Positions 32,740-46,700 of a stretch of DNA of 64,000 nucleotides are shown in pieces. Numbering within the stretch: the first letter of the stretch is position 1; each line of letters opens with the position of its first letter. The notes beneath the pieces are model-generated. The model was not told the DNA's origin and made no database searches. It saw only the letters and a list, made by a program, of their open reading frames with translations. A program made the translations under genes and the position numbers. This DNA is from Sipunculus nudus (lineage: Eukaryota > Annelida > Sipuncula > Golfingiida > Sipunculidae). Location: positions 63,456,370 to 63,520,369 of the forward strand of contig CM049307.1 in NCBI GenBank assembly GCA_026874595.1, in the 5' to 3' direction.

Positions 32740-33300
32740 TTAAACTCCAATAACGCCCGCCAGGGCGCGCGGTTTGTCACGGGCCTGGTGTTCAAAAACG
32801 CCCGCCCGGGCGCGCTAAAGCCCATTTTACATACCCGTAATTGGGGCAAGTTTTGGGGGTGAAATGTTTATTGTCATCCATCATATTTGTACTTAAATGA
32901 AAGAGAAAAACGTCAAGTGTTGTTCTAACATGTGACCAAGATCCAAACTGGCGCGAACGCAGACTTGTTGGAAAAAATATAAAAATGATTGACTTTCACT
33001 CACGTGGCCTTGTTACGTGGGCCCTGGTAACATGTCGGCTGCGAGAGTAAAATCAGACACCTACGCTAAATTCATCAGAAATCGGTAAATTACCAAATGT
33101 TGGCAATCAATCCTGGTGACAAAATCAAGTGCAGTGTGTTTACAGATTTAACTTCCGTTAAACATTTCCAAGATCATATATTATCCCCTTTTTTATTGGT
33201 TTAACTTGTGACCAATGATCGCCGTCCGACTGACTGACGCGTCTGACAGACACCACGCACGTGATCTGCGTGACCTCCTTACTGTGTCATGTACTGGCAC
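32740..33300. promoter_or_regulatory. Local CpG-rich island
   Basis: CpG and GC content rise sharply against the AT-rich surroundings. There are two GC-rich dyads (AACGCCCGCCAGGGCGCGC near 32751 and AACGCCCGCCCGGGCGCGC near 32798), CACGTGGCC near 33002 and GCACGTGATC near 33257. It could be a promoter or the GC-rich end of a transposon. No adjoining exon is recognised. Confidence 0.25.
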
Positions 33301-35990
33301 TTGAAAACCATTTTTAACCGATATCATATAATAAAATGAGTATTTATTTTAAATATTAACATATTTTCTTAACTAAAAATCGAAGATACTGTCATATATC
33401 ATGTCGTATATATATGTGATGTCTGATTGTTTACTAGTGATCATTTCTGTGCCAAACATTCTATGTACAATCGTAATCGGGCACAATCGGCCGTGCACAA
33501 GAACTGTCAATCATTCTAAGAGGCTTTTTGGATTGAAAATAAAATTAATACCGTCTTAAATTAGAAACAGCCAGATATTATATGGATATAGTTAATTTTC
33601 CAGTGTAAAATATAAAGATAACTTTATACTCCATGAAATATTGAAGTAATTATTTTACGACGTACGTGGATCGAACTGTACGCCTATACACCCAGATCCT
33701 TGAATATGTAAAACAAGACAGTAAGTGACTTATACGCTTGAACAAATATGTATTAATACGGTTTTAACACATACTGAACAGATTTTACAAATTTTTATAT
33801 GTGTAGTACTTCCTGTATATGTATAGGCTACATGTGTACGTGCACGTGTGCGCGCTTTTGTGTGTGTGTGTATATATATATATAGGCCTATGTGCGTATT
33901 ATAATTTTCATTAGTGATTGAAAAAAGCACCAGTAGTTGTCACTGCCAGTGAAACAGATTTTCGGCGGAGCTGCAAAACATCCTTAAATATATATGGCAC
34001 ATAGCAAACTAAATTTTAAAAATATAACCTGTTATATTATGAATTGAAGTAAATAATTTTTTTTTGTAATACGTTTGCCTATAACAGGCTATTCATTGTT
34101 GTAAGGAACAGTTATAAATGTTTGTACCTTTTAAACATAAAATCTGATCACTAATACCAGAACTTATAACTCCTTTTTATATTTCATCCATGAAAGTTTC
34201 TCAAATCGGGTTCATTCGCCGCCTATATTCATAAAAAATACATAACGTATACCGCAGACTGCATATATATCGCATATACCGTGCGTGCACCCGGTATAAA
34301 CGCCGCTTTATATTGATATCGCTCTCAAAACCCAGTCAACGCTTGCATGCATGGCCCAGGGATTAAATATGGAAAATGTGTCGTGGTCATGATAATCCTT
34401 TAAAGTCATACGGCGGAGTCAGTCTCAGTCATGATACATGCAAGAAAATGAATAAAATGCATTCGCAAATCTTAAATTAGAAGCTATAGCGTATATATAT
34501 ATAGTGACGGTGACACAGTGAAAGTAAAATATTAAGACCAAAGATGCGGACTTTCGATATGCATGCGCATGGTGTATTCAAAATGACGATCGAGAAACCA
34601 TGCAGGTGGACAAATTAGACTGAAATCTAATTGTACCTTTCCATTGCTGTAAAATAAGATTTAAAAGACGCAGGTATACAAATATATCTGTATTGCAAAA
34701 TGTTTGATGGCTTTGTCTCAAACTTGCCCCTTTCGAAGACCTAAAATACCACAGGGTGTCGGCTTCTATTTTTACCCACCGACCTTGTCATTTTCACGTT
34801 TGATTGACAGTTTTATTAGCACAAGGAAATTTTCCTATCACACAGAAGATTTTAGCGGAAAGACAGCACACAACATGTGGCCAACCAGACGGGGATTCGG
34901 AGTGAAAATTACTACTTTAAATTGGCATCTATAACATTAATCATCAAAGGATAATGACATCATTTACAATGTTCGGGAACCGAACGACATGTATAATTGC
35001 CAGGTGTAGGTCATGGTCCGCGTCTCTACAGCTGACGGGACTGGTGAATACAAAATAAATAAATAAACAAACACCCAAGAGATCATAACTTATTAGAAGT
35101 TTTTGGAACATTCCAGGTGCTTCTTAAGAATTATTGAATTGTTGCTGCATATTGTTTTATAATTAACTGGAACTCTGCCTCTCCGTGAAATCACCACCTT
35201 GCAGCCTGGGGAGACCGCATGCTTTCCTGCTGAAGCTGAAGTTTTATCAGCAGTGCATGATTTCTGACTATATGAGGGCTTAAATGTACAAAGTTGCATA
35301 CGGAGGTTACCAGATTAGCTAAATGATTTGAAGTTAGGTCTCGTGTATACAGCTAGTTAACCAAGGAATTGCATGTGCATCTCAAAATTATTAAATAAAT
35401 TTTCTACTTTTCTTCAAGTGAAGTTGAATTGAATAAATGTAATTATATATTATATTTCCATTTTATATTAATTTCATATGACGTAATTATGCTTCATTTA
35501 AATGTCACTGAAATAAAGTGCAAATTGAAGACCTGGATAAGTAAGTGCATGAAGATATGTAGGCCTACGTGCAATTGTCCTCTAAGATACCAGAATGTAC
35601 TGCTATGAAATCATAGTAACTAGGCATGATTTTAATAAGCATTGTTGGACTTTACGTAGGCCTATATATTTGAATAACATAACCTACATTAAAATGTACT
35701 GTGAAAACATGTTTCTTTGGTGTTACTTCACAGTTTAGTATCGTTTTCCCACGTTTATAAACTTTGGTATTATGTGCATTATCCCCAATAGCACATTTTA
35801 AAAACACCTTTCCAACAATAAAAAATATTGATTTTCCGTTATTTTATATTCTTGTTAATAACGATTTGTTTACATTAATGTGCATAGGCCTATTTATTAT
35901 ATATGTAATAAATTATTGTTCCACTAGTACTACCAGTGTTCTCATTGTTTCTGATCCCTGCGGGAAAAAATCGATTCTAATGCATACATA
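33301..35990. other. Noncoding stretch
   Basis: A compound GT/TA microsatellite lies at about 33858-33885. Short frames (34704-34934 plus, 35093-35299 minus) are unassigned. Nothing else is recognised. Confidence 0.35.
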
Positions 35991-36101
35991 TTGCATGACG
36001 TGAGAGGATGTTTCCAGGTAACTCTTGCATGACGTGAGAGGATGTTTCCAGGTAACTCCCCCCCCACCCCCCCCCCCCCCCACCACCCCCACAAAAAAAA
36101 A
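35991..36101. repeat. 34-bp tandem duplication followed by a poly-C tract
   Basis: TTGCATGACGTGAGAGGATG.. occurs at 35991 and 36025 with an offset of 34 bp and essentially no divergence. It is followed at about 36058-36092 by an almost pure C run broken by single A residues; on the minus strand this is a run of G able to form a G-quadruplex. Confidence 0.85.
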
Positions 36102-36148
36102 GAATAATTCGACCGCCAGTCGGCACAGCATCTCATGACGCTTCTTAT

Positions 36149-36238
36149 AATAAACACGCCAGACTCAGTCACGTGAACCATGTCCATTTAAAAGACTTTA
36201 CAAAATAAACACGCCAGACCCAGTCACGTGAACCTTGC
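36149..36238. repeat. 55-bp tandem duplication with CACGTG boxes
   Basis: AATAAACACGCCAGAC.CAGT is repeated at 36149 and 36204, each followed by CACGTGAACC. The palindromic CACGTG is a bHLH-type E-box, so the duplication creates two E-boxes 55 bp apart. A regulatory role is inference. Confidence 0.7.
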
Positions 36239-36899
36239 CGATGTAAAAGTAGATACGATTGGGTGAGAAAAGTTTACAGTGTCAGTGCGTCACCGCTGGC
36301 TGAGGGATGACGCGGTAAAATTGGACCGTACAGGAAAAAAAACCCAAACAGACGTGTCGTCTTGCATCTTAATTGTCCAGTAAATGTTTTATTTATTTTT
36401 ATTTTTCCGTTATATTGACTAGATAGGATAATTCTGCGACTAAAGTCTGGAAAACCGCCTCGTTAATGTACCTTGTTTGCTACATATTGCTAAATTCACT
36501 CATTATCGCTCAATCACCGTCAGCCGTGGAGGGGCGGGTACTACAAAAGAAATTGCATGGATACCCTCAATTAAGAAAATAAGAGTTTTCACAAGTGTAA
36601 GACATTTTGGTTTTGATTTTCTATTTCAAATTTTAGTACCATCGCACTGTTTCGAATGGGAAAGATTTGGATATATCAACGTTTATTTAGGCTAATCGTT
36701 GATCAAACCAAGTGCACACCTGTTTACCTGTCGCACCTGGATTTTTACCTGTGCAGATAAACGCGACAGACCAACTTAACAGCAATTTTATTATTGCATG
36801 AAATGTTAACAAACAGGGTAGACACATTTTTCCAGATTTTATTTTAAAATCAGTCGGCGATTTGTTTTTGCCTGCACATGTAAAACTATTTTAATTTGA

Positions 36900-38359
36900 C
36901 ATAAAAAGGTATATTACAGGTAACCAGATAATTAGTGCATTTCACACCCATAAATTATATATTTTGCACATTGGAACAAAGTAAATAGTTTTTATTGCAA
37001 TGTCCCTTATAACAAGTATAATATATAATTTAAATTAAAAAAATGAGAATTTACCTTTATTTACCTGATCTTACCTGTGCAGGTGAGTAAACTTTTACAG
37101 GTAAAAATTGGCAAAATTGAAATCCACAAGTCTCGTCGCTGTGCAGTTAATTAAAAGATAGCTTCTGCATATTGTTTTAACTCCTTCAAAATTTTCCTCT
37201 CCACTTTTAAAATGAAAAGTTGTCTTTATATTCTGTACTTACAAAGGTAATTAAATCTGTTTAAGATCAAAGGTATCATTTCAGGTAACCCAATAAATAG
37301 TGCAGTTAGTACCTATAATTCATAAATTTTACACATGGCACTCAAAATTAAGTTGTATGTTTTTTTTCTCCCTTATTACATGTATAAAATATATACTTCA
37401 TGAAAAAAATAATTTACCTGTATTTACCTGAACTCACCTGTACAGGTGAGTATGTTTTTATGTGTAACCGTAACCAAAATTATCAATTTATGTTTTACAT
37501 GTCTGAAAAATCAAAATATAATGGTTTTACACAGTTGACACTTGTTTATCCATATTCTTCTCAGCCACTTTTCAGCATGATTTTGTCACTGCCACAGGTA
37601 ATTAGATCAGTTGAAGAACAAAGGTACTATTCACATAGGTAACTTAATTACTGTATTAAAAGCACCTGTTCTTATATCAAAATGAATTATACAGTCCATA
37701 AATAGAGAAGGTATTAATTTATAGTAACTATATTGATGAACAAGGTGTTTGCTAACATATTCAGAAAAAAAAATAATTTACCTTTACTTACCTGTACAGG
37801 TAAACATATGTGTTATATGTTAATAATCATAGAATGTGCTCTTTGGGTCAGCAAGCTTTTCAGGTGAAAAATATTTGATTTCCACAGAAAAATCCAATTT
37901 TACTTGCACATTCTGGTTCGTTGGTGGTTCCCTTTCCAGTATTAAACCAAATCATTTACCTTTTTCTTACCTTTAATTAATAATTACCTTAGAGTGAAAA
38001 AAAATCCTTAAATTTCCCTGTTTTTATCAAATGGTTAATGGGTTATCTGAACAGGATGAAAGGGGTCATTTTGGTGATATACCAGTGAGTGGAAATACAG
38101 TTAGTACAGATTTACCTGTTTTTACCTGTATATACCTTAGTTACATACATATCAAACCAGGTATATAGAAAATAAATAAAATAACATGATGGACATATAC
38201 CTGACAGTAAAAGCTGAAAATTTCACAAAGATACCTTTAACGGTTACTGAGTTAATGTCTCTTATATAGATTCATCTCAAAATGTGGAAAAAATGCAAAA
38301 TAAATCTGAACAGTAGGAGTGTGACAATCCACAGGCTAATCTGAACAGTAAAGGGTTAA
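36900..38359 (-). repeat. Degenerate ~360-bp tandem repeat with ACCTGT/ACAGGT clusters
   Basis: Units start near 36905, 37262 and 37620 (AGGTA..AGGTAAC..A.TAATTA.TG..). They contain AATTTACCT.TATTTACCTG followed by the dyad TTACCTGTACAGGTAA or CACCTGTACAGGTGAG. The right end, ACAGTAAAGGGTTAA (38345-38359), is the same TTAACCCTTTACTGTT terminus seen at 18117, and ACAGGTAAAAACAGGTAAAT (minus strand) lies at the same ~220-235 bp distance from it. It is therefore probably the same transposon family in the other orientation. I could not find the other end. Confidence 0.5.
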
Positions 38360-40750
38360 TATACAGACCTGTACAACCCTTGGCTCTCGAACACTGGCAA
38401 CCCAGTTTTATCCCTGGTGTGGCCATGAAAGTGGCTGGTGGTTTTCTCTGGTTTCTTTCACCTCTAGCTACAACCATATGCCACCACCTGAGCCATGGAG
38501 AGTGCCTTGATTTGTTAAAATATTGATTTGTACAATCCATGTTAAAAGTTTAAATTTTGTTAATTTTACTGAATGATAATCTACACATGTTAACCCCAGA
38601 GTCCACTAGTTTTAACTTGGTTCAACACAATTTATCAAGCTAAGCCTGCAAATGATGACGTTTTACAACTAAATCTCTCTGATATATCTGAGAAGGGAGT
38701 GATTCTCTCTTCCAGGTTATGTAAGCAGAGCTATGGGGTAAAGGGAATTTAGAACTCCATTATACAAACAGACCAGATACATTCCACTGTGGGACATTAA
38801 AGTTTCACCAATTTGGGTGTTTGTGCAAAGGTGCCCATGAGTCATCCAGTGTCAGCCAACTGGGCGGCAGATATGACAAACATATCAAAATATTTTGGCT
38901 ATACTGTACCCATTCATCATTGCTGAACTTTAATCCTGTCAAACCGATTTTAATACCAATTTTCTTAATTTAAGATAAATATTTGACTCATTGGTAATCT
39001 TGCTCAGCTGAGGCCCATTTTATAATAATAATTTAAAGCTCCCAAAACACAGAACACGTAAATTCCTAAAACAATATATATATATATTTTTTTGCCACAA
39101 TGAACTATCTTGCATAGGTCTATCTATAGGTCATAATGTTAAGAAAGTGTGACAAAAATAGCACAAAATGTGAGGAAACTTCCTTTTTACCCATTTCATC
39201 TCTAAGAAGAGTCACAAGAAACAAAGATACAAATCTGGACGGGGAAACCACAGAGTTAAAGGTATACAGAATCGAGGTAACTTTGACATTTTCCCTACAT
39301 AAACCTGTGATTTATTTCATACCTCAATTTTTGACTTCATTAGATTTTTCTTCTGTAGGTCTCATTTGTTCTCTGTAATCCTAGAGGCAAAAACTATATC
39401 ATGGTAACCTAATTACCACTGCTGAGAAGGTCCTTGGGAATAGGTCCTTATATGGCAAAGTGGATGGATTCAAGCGAGAGATAAAGGTGCTGGGTATGAA
39501 GGTTTAAATAAATACTACAATTTAACAGAGAAGGTATTTTTTGTCCAATCTTAAATGTATAAATAAGATCAACAATAAGTATACTTATACTGTTGCTGAG
39601 GGAGACAAATGACGACCTCTCTTGCATACAAAATAATAAAATCCTAATCCTCCTGCCCATTCAACTGCTGAAAGGAATGACAATCGGTTGACCAGTCAGT
39701 TGAGCAAAAAATGTTCCTTTAAATAAACCTATCTTAAAACTGTAATAAAAATGCCCAAGGATTTAACATGTGGCAGACTGAAATTCAGACACAGATATGT
39801 AGTGGGTCAGATAATTTTGTGGGTATACAATCACTTCAGTGGGAATAAACAACTGTCCACCCCTTGTCAGTTTATTATCTGTCAGCCAAGAATAATACAG
39901 CAAGCCACCACCCAAATGTGTTTCTAGATGATAAATCCAACACAGAATTTCTGAGAGCCAGTTTGGTTTATATTCAGGCTAGGTCTGCTTGATAGTCAGA
40001 TAACAAATGGACTAATAGGACACATATTTGATGATCTGATAGATCCATACAGACCAAATGTCAAGCAAATAGGTAGTTATCATAGTCTGGCCGACAGAAT
40101 AAGAATGTTCCTGTTCTGTGAGACAGAGGTTTGATCCAATTAACACTCCTGTCAATACCCAGGCCCCCACTTTCTGTCTGTACTGAACAAGACTCCTCCT
40201 AGAAGATGGGGATCATGCTGGTCTCAGATGCCAGCCACCATGTCACTTGTCAGCAATAAATTCCTTCCCAGTACAAAAACTGGTTTTCATCTGACATGAG
40301 CAACCATGTTCATCACTTTATTAGTTTAAGATAAAACTATTCCCTGATTCAATTCTTTTAATCATGTTATGACAAATATTGGCATGTTAGTCAGAATGTT
40401 CAGGGCATTTAATCATATAAGTGATCTTTTTTAATTGAGCACAATTATGCTGCAAATACCCTGAGGCAGTATAATTTCCAATAAAGTTCCCAGACCTGGT
40501 GATCTTTCAAATGACTGGATAAATAAAAGTTCCACACAAACATACCTTGTCATTTTGTTACTAAAAACCAAATGATGTGGCATCTTTCTTTTATGTGTTT
40601 CTTCTCAATATGCAGGTCCTTCACACTCCTGGGTCCCAAGATAGTCTAATGTAAAACAAAACTGAAAACCTATCACACCTGCTGGAAACATCTACATTGA
40701 TGGCACAGGCACATTTGTGATCCCCCTGTTTAATGAGAAGGCCATCCTAG
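38360..40750. other. Noncoding stretch
   Basis: A short TA/T tract lies at about 39075-39090. No coding or RNA gene is recognised. Confidence 0.35.
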
Positions 40751-40779
40751 TCCTCTTTAGGGGAAACCAGTCCAACCCC

Positions 40780-43700
40780 ACATGTACCAGTTCGGAGAGT
40801 AATAAGAAAGCTTGGCTCGTCCTCATGTAAAAGTCCTTCATGTAATAATAAAACCAGCCTGGTCACATATGAACCAGTCTTTTGCGTAATGAGAAAGCAA
40901 TTCTGGTCGCATATGAAGTAGTCCTGTAAGTAATAAAAAAAGCCAGGAAATACAAACTCCCTCATGCACCAGTCTTTTTTTTTAATGAAAAAGCCACAGG
41001 TTGGCATAACATGTAACAGACCTTTGAGTGAAGAGCAAGCCTGGCTGGCCCAACATGTACAAGTCTTTTGTATTTAAGTAATGAAAAAGCCTGGCTGACC
41101 CTATTTGTTCTAGTCTTGGTGTAAGGAAATGGCTCAGCTGGCCAAACATTTACCAGTCCTTTGTGCAATAATATGTCCATATGTATCAGTTCTTTGTGTA
41201 AAGAGAAAGCCTGGCTGGCTCAACATGTACCAGTCCTTTGTGTAATAATATTATATGCCCATATGTATCAATCCTTTGTGTAAAGAGAAAGCCTGGCTGG
41301 CTCAACATGTACCAGTCCTTTCATGAGAAAGCTAGGCTGGCCAAACATGTACCAGTCCTTTTGTAATAATGTTATATGCCCATATGTATCAATCCTTTGT
41401 GTAAAGAGAAAGCCTGGCTGGCTCAACGTGTACCAATCCTTTGTATGAGTAAGGAGAAAGCCAATCTGGCCAAACATTGACCACTCCTTTTATGAGAAAG
41501 CTAGGCTGGCCCAACATGTATCAGTCATTTGTATAAGATAGGGGAAAGCCTGGCTGACCCAAAATGAACCAGTCTAACATGTACCAGTCCTTTTATGAAA
41601 AAGTTAGGCTGGCCTTACATGTACAAGTCTTTTGTATTTAAGTAATGAAAAAGCCTGGCTGACCCTATTTGTTCTAGTCTTGGTGTAAGGAAATGGCTCA
41701 GCTGGCCAAACATGTACCAGTCCTTTGTGCAATAATATGTCCATATGTATCAGTCCTTTGTGTAAAGAGAAAGCCTGGCTGGCTCAACATGTACCAGTCC
41801 TTTCATGAGAAAGCTAGGCTGGCCAAACATGTACCAGTCCTTTGTGTAATAATATTATATGCCCATATGTATCAAACCTTTGTGTAAAGAGAAAGCCTGG
41901 CTGGCTCAACGTGTACCAATCCTTTGTGCAATAATATGTCCATATGTATCAATCCTTTGTGTAAAGAGAAAGCCTGGCTGGCTCAACATGTACCAGTCCT
42001 TTCATGAGAAAGCTAGGCGCGCCAAACATGTACCAGTCCTTTGTGTAATAATATTATATGCCCATATGTATCAATCCTTTGTGTAAAGAGAAAGCCTGGC
42101 TGGCTCAACATGTACCAGTCCTTTGTGCAATAATATGTCCATATGTATCAATCCTTTGTGTAAAGAGAAAGCCTGGCTGGCTCAACATGTACCAGTCCTT
42201 TGTGCAATAATATGTCCATATGTATCAGTTCTTTGTGTAAAGAGAAAGCCTGGCTGGCTCAACATGTACCAGTCCTTTGTGCAATAATATGTCCATATGT
42301 ATCAATCCTTTGTGTAAAGAGAAAGCCTGGCTGGCTCAACATGTACCAGTCCTTTGTGCAATAATATGTCCATATGTATCAGTCCTTTGTGTAAAGAGAA
42401 AGCCTAGCTGGCCAAACATGTACCAGTCCTTTGTGCAATAATAAGTCCATATGTATCAGTCCTTTGTGTAAAGAGAAAGCCTGGCTGGCTCAACATGTAC
42501 CAGTCCTTTCATGAGAAAGCTAGGCTGGCCAAACATGTACCAGTCCTTTGTGTAATAATATAATATGCCCATATGTATCAATCCTTTGTGTAAAGAGAAA
42601 GCCTGGCTGGCTCAACATGTACCAGTCCTTTGTGCAATAATATGTCCATATGTATCAATCCTTTGTGTAAAGAGAAAGCCTGGCTGGCTCAACATGTACC
42701 AGTCCTTTGTGCAATAATATGTCCATATGTATCAGTTCTTTGTGTAAAAAGAAAGCCTGGCTGGCTCAACATGTACCAGTCCTTTGTGCAATAATATGTC
42801 CATATGTATCAATCCTTTGTGTAAAGAGAAAGCCTGGCTGGCTCAACATGTACCAGTCCTTTGTGCAATAATATGTCCATATGTATCAGTCCTTTGTGTA
42901 AAGAGAAAGCCTGGCTGGCTCAACATGTACCAGTCCTTTGTGCAATAATATGTCCATATGTATCAGTTCTTTGTGTAAAGAGAAAGCCTGGCTGGCTCAA
43001 CATGTACCAGTCCTTTGTGCAATAATATGTCCATATGTATCAGTTCTTTGTGTAAAGAGAAAGCCTGGCTGGCTCAACATGTACCAGTCCTTTGTGCAAT
43101 AATATGTCCATATGTATCAATCATTTGTGTAAAGAGAAAGCCTGGCTGGCTCAACATGTACCAGTCCTTTGTGCAATAATATGTCCATATGTATCAGTCC
43201 TTTGTGTAAAGAGAAAGCCTGGCTGGCTCAACATGTACCAGTCCTTTCATGAGAAAGCTAGGCTGGCCAAACATGTACCAGTCCTTTGTGTAATAATATT
43301 ATATGCCCATATGTATCAATCCTTTGTGTAAAGAGAAAGCCTGGCTGGCTCAACATGTACCAGTCCTTTGTGCAATAATATGTCCATATGTATCAATCCT
43401 TTGTGTAAAGAGAAAGCCTGGCTGGCTCAACATGTACCAGTCCTTTGTGCAATAATATGTCCATATGTATCAGTTCTTTGTGTAAAGAGAAAGCCTGGCT
43501 GGCTCAACATGTACCAGTCCTTTGTGCAATAATATGTCCATATGTATCAATCCTTTGTGTAAAGAGAAAGCCTGGCTGGCTCAACATGTACCAGTCCTTT
43601 GTGCAATAATATGTCCATATGGATCAGTCCTTTGTGTAAAGAGAAAGCCTGGCTGGCTCAACATGTACCAGTCCTTTGTGCAATAATATGTCCATATGTA

Positions 43701-46700
43701 TCAGTTCTTTGTGTAAAGAGAAAGCCTGGCTGGCTCAACATGTACCAGTCCTTTGTGCAATAATATGTCCATATGTATCAGTCCTTTGTGTAAAGAGAAA
43801 GCCTGGCTGGCTCAACATGTACCAGTCCTTTGTGCAATAATATGTCCATATGTATCAATCCTTTGTGTAAAGAGAAAGCCTAGCTGGCTCAACATGTACC
43901 AGGCCTTTCATGAGAAAGCTAGGCTGGCCATACATGTACCAGTCCTTTGTGTAATAATGTTATATGCCCATATGTATCAATCCTTTGTGTAAAGAGAAAG
44001 CCTGGCTGGCTCAACGTGTACCAATCCTTTGTATGAGTAAGGAGAAAGCCAATCTGGCCAAACATTGACCACTCCTTTTATGAGAAAGCTAGGCTGGCCT
44101 AACATGTATCAGTCATTTGTATAAGATAGGGGAAAGCCTGACTGACCCAAAATGAACCAGTCTAACATGTACCAGTCCTTTTATGAAAAAGTTAGGCTGG
44201 CCTTACATGTACAAGTCTTTTGTATTTAAGTAATGAAAAAGCCTGGCTGACCCTATTTGTTCTAGTCTTGGTGTAAGGAAATGGCTCAGCTGGCCAAACA
44301 TGTACCAGTCCTTTGTGCAATAATATGTCCATATGTATCAGTCCTTTGTGTAAAGAGAAAGCCTGGCTGGCTCAACATGTACCAGTCCTTTCATGAGAAA
44401 GCTAGGCTGGCCAAACATGTACCAGTCCTTTGTGTAATAATATTATATGCCCATATGTATCAATCCTTTGTGTAAAGAGAAAGCCTGGCTGGCTCAACGT
44501 GTACCAATCCTTTGTGCAATAATATGTCCATATGTATCAATCCTTTGTGTAAAGAGAAAGCCTGGCTGGCTCAACATGTACCAGTCCTTTCATGAGAAAG
44601 CTAGGCTGGCCAAACATGTACCAGTCCTTTGTGTAATAATATTATATGCCCATATGTATCAATCCTTTGTGTAAAGAGAAAGCCTGGCTGGCTCAACATG
44701 TACCAGTCCTTTGTGCAATAATATGTCCATATGTATCAATCCTTTGTGTAAAGAGAAAGCCTGGCTGGCTCAACATGTACCAGTCCTTTGTGCAATAATA
44801 TGTCCATATGTATCAGTTCTTTGTGTAAAGAGAAAGCCTGGCTGGCTCAACATGTACCAGTCCTTTGTGCAATAATATGTCCATATGTATCAATCCTTTG
44901 TGTAAAGAGAAAGCCTGGCTGGCTCAACATGTACCAGTCCTTTGTGCAATAATATGTCCATATGTATCAGTTCTTTGTGTAAAGAGAAAGCCTGGCTGGC
45001 TCAACATGTACCAGTCCTTTGTGCAATAATATGTCCATATGTTTCAGTCCTTTGTGTAAAGAGAAAGCCTGGCTGGCTCAACATGTACCAGTCCTTTCAT
45101 GAGAAAGCTAGGCTGGCCAAACATGTACCAGTCCTTTGTGTAATAATATTATATGCCCATATGTATCAATCCTTTGTGTAAAGAGAAAGCCTGGCTGGCT
45201 CAACATGTACCAGTCCTTTGTGCAATAATATGTCCATATGTATCAATCCTTTGTGTAAAGAGAAAGCCTGGCTGGCTCAACATGTACCAGTCCTTTGTGC
45301 AATAATATGTCCATATGTATCAGTTCTTTGTGTAAAGAGAAAGCCTGGCTGGCTCAACATGTACCAGTCCTTTGTGCAATAATATGTCCATATGTATCAA
45401 TCCTTTGTGTAAAGAGAAAGCCTGGCTGGCTCAACATGTACCAGTCCTTTGTGCAATAATATGTCCATATGTATCAATCCTTTGTGTAAAGAGAAAGCCT
45501 GGCTGGCTCAACATGTACCAGTCCTTTGTGCAATAATATGTCCATATGTATCAATCCTTTGTGTAAAGAGAAAGCCTGGCTGGCTCAACATGTACCAGTC
45601 CTTTGTGCAATAATATGTCCATATGTATCAATCCTTTGTGTAAAGAGAAAGCCTGGCTGGCTCAACATGTACCAGTCCTTTGTGCAATAATATGTCCATA
45701 TGTATCAGTTCTTTGTGTAAAGAGAAAGCCTGGCTGGCTCAACATGTACCAGTCCTTTGTGCAATAATATGTCCATGTGTATCAATCCTTTGTGTAAAGA
45801 GAAAGCCTGGCTGGCTCAACATGTACCAGTCCTTTGTGCAATAATATGTCCATATGTATCAGTCCTTTGTGTAAAGAGAAAGCCTGGCTGGCTCAACATG
45901 TACCAGTCCTTTGTGCAATAATATGTCCATATGTATCAATCCTTTGTGTAAAGAGAAAGCCTGGCTGGCTCAACATGTACCAGTCCTTTGTGCAATAATA
46001 TGTCCATATGTATCAATCCTTTGTGTAAAGAGAAAGCCTGGCTGGCTCAACATGTACCAGTCCTTTGTGCAATAATATGTCCATATGTATCAGTTCTTTG
46101 TGTAAAGAGAAAGCCTGGCTGGCTCAACATGTACCAGTCCTTTGTGCAATAATATGTTCATATGTATCAGTCCTTTGTGTAAAGAGAAAGCCTGGCTGGC
46201 TCAACATGTACCAGTCCTTTCATGAGAAAGCTAGGCTGGCCAAACATGTACCAGTCCTTTGTGTAATAATATTATATGCCCATATGTATCAATCCTTTGT
46301 GTAAAGAGAAAGCCTGGCTGGCTCAACATGTACCAGTCCTTTGTGCAATAATATGTCCATATGTATCAGTTCTTTGTGTAAAGAGAAAGCCTGGCTGGCT
46401 CAACATGTACCAGTCCTTTGTGCAATAATATGTCCATATGTATCAATCCTTTGTGTAAAGAGAAAGCCTGGCTGGCTCAACATGTACCAGTCCTTTGTGC
46501 AATAATATGTCCATATGTATCAATCCTTTGTGTAAAGAGAAAGCCTGGCTGGCTCAACATGTACCAGTCCTTTGTGCAATAATATGTCCATATGTATCAG
46601 TTCTTTGTGTAAAGAGAAAGCCTGGCTGGCTCAACATGTACCAGTCCTTTGTGCAATAATATGTCCATATGTATCAATCCTTTGTGTAAAGAGAAAGCCT

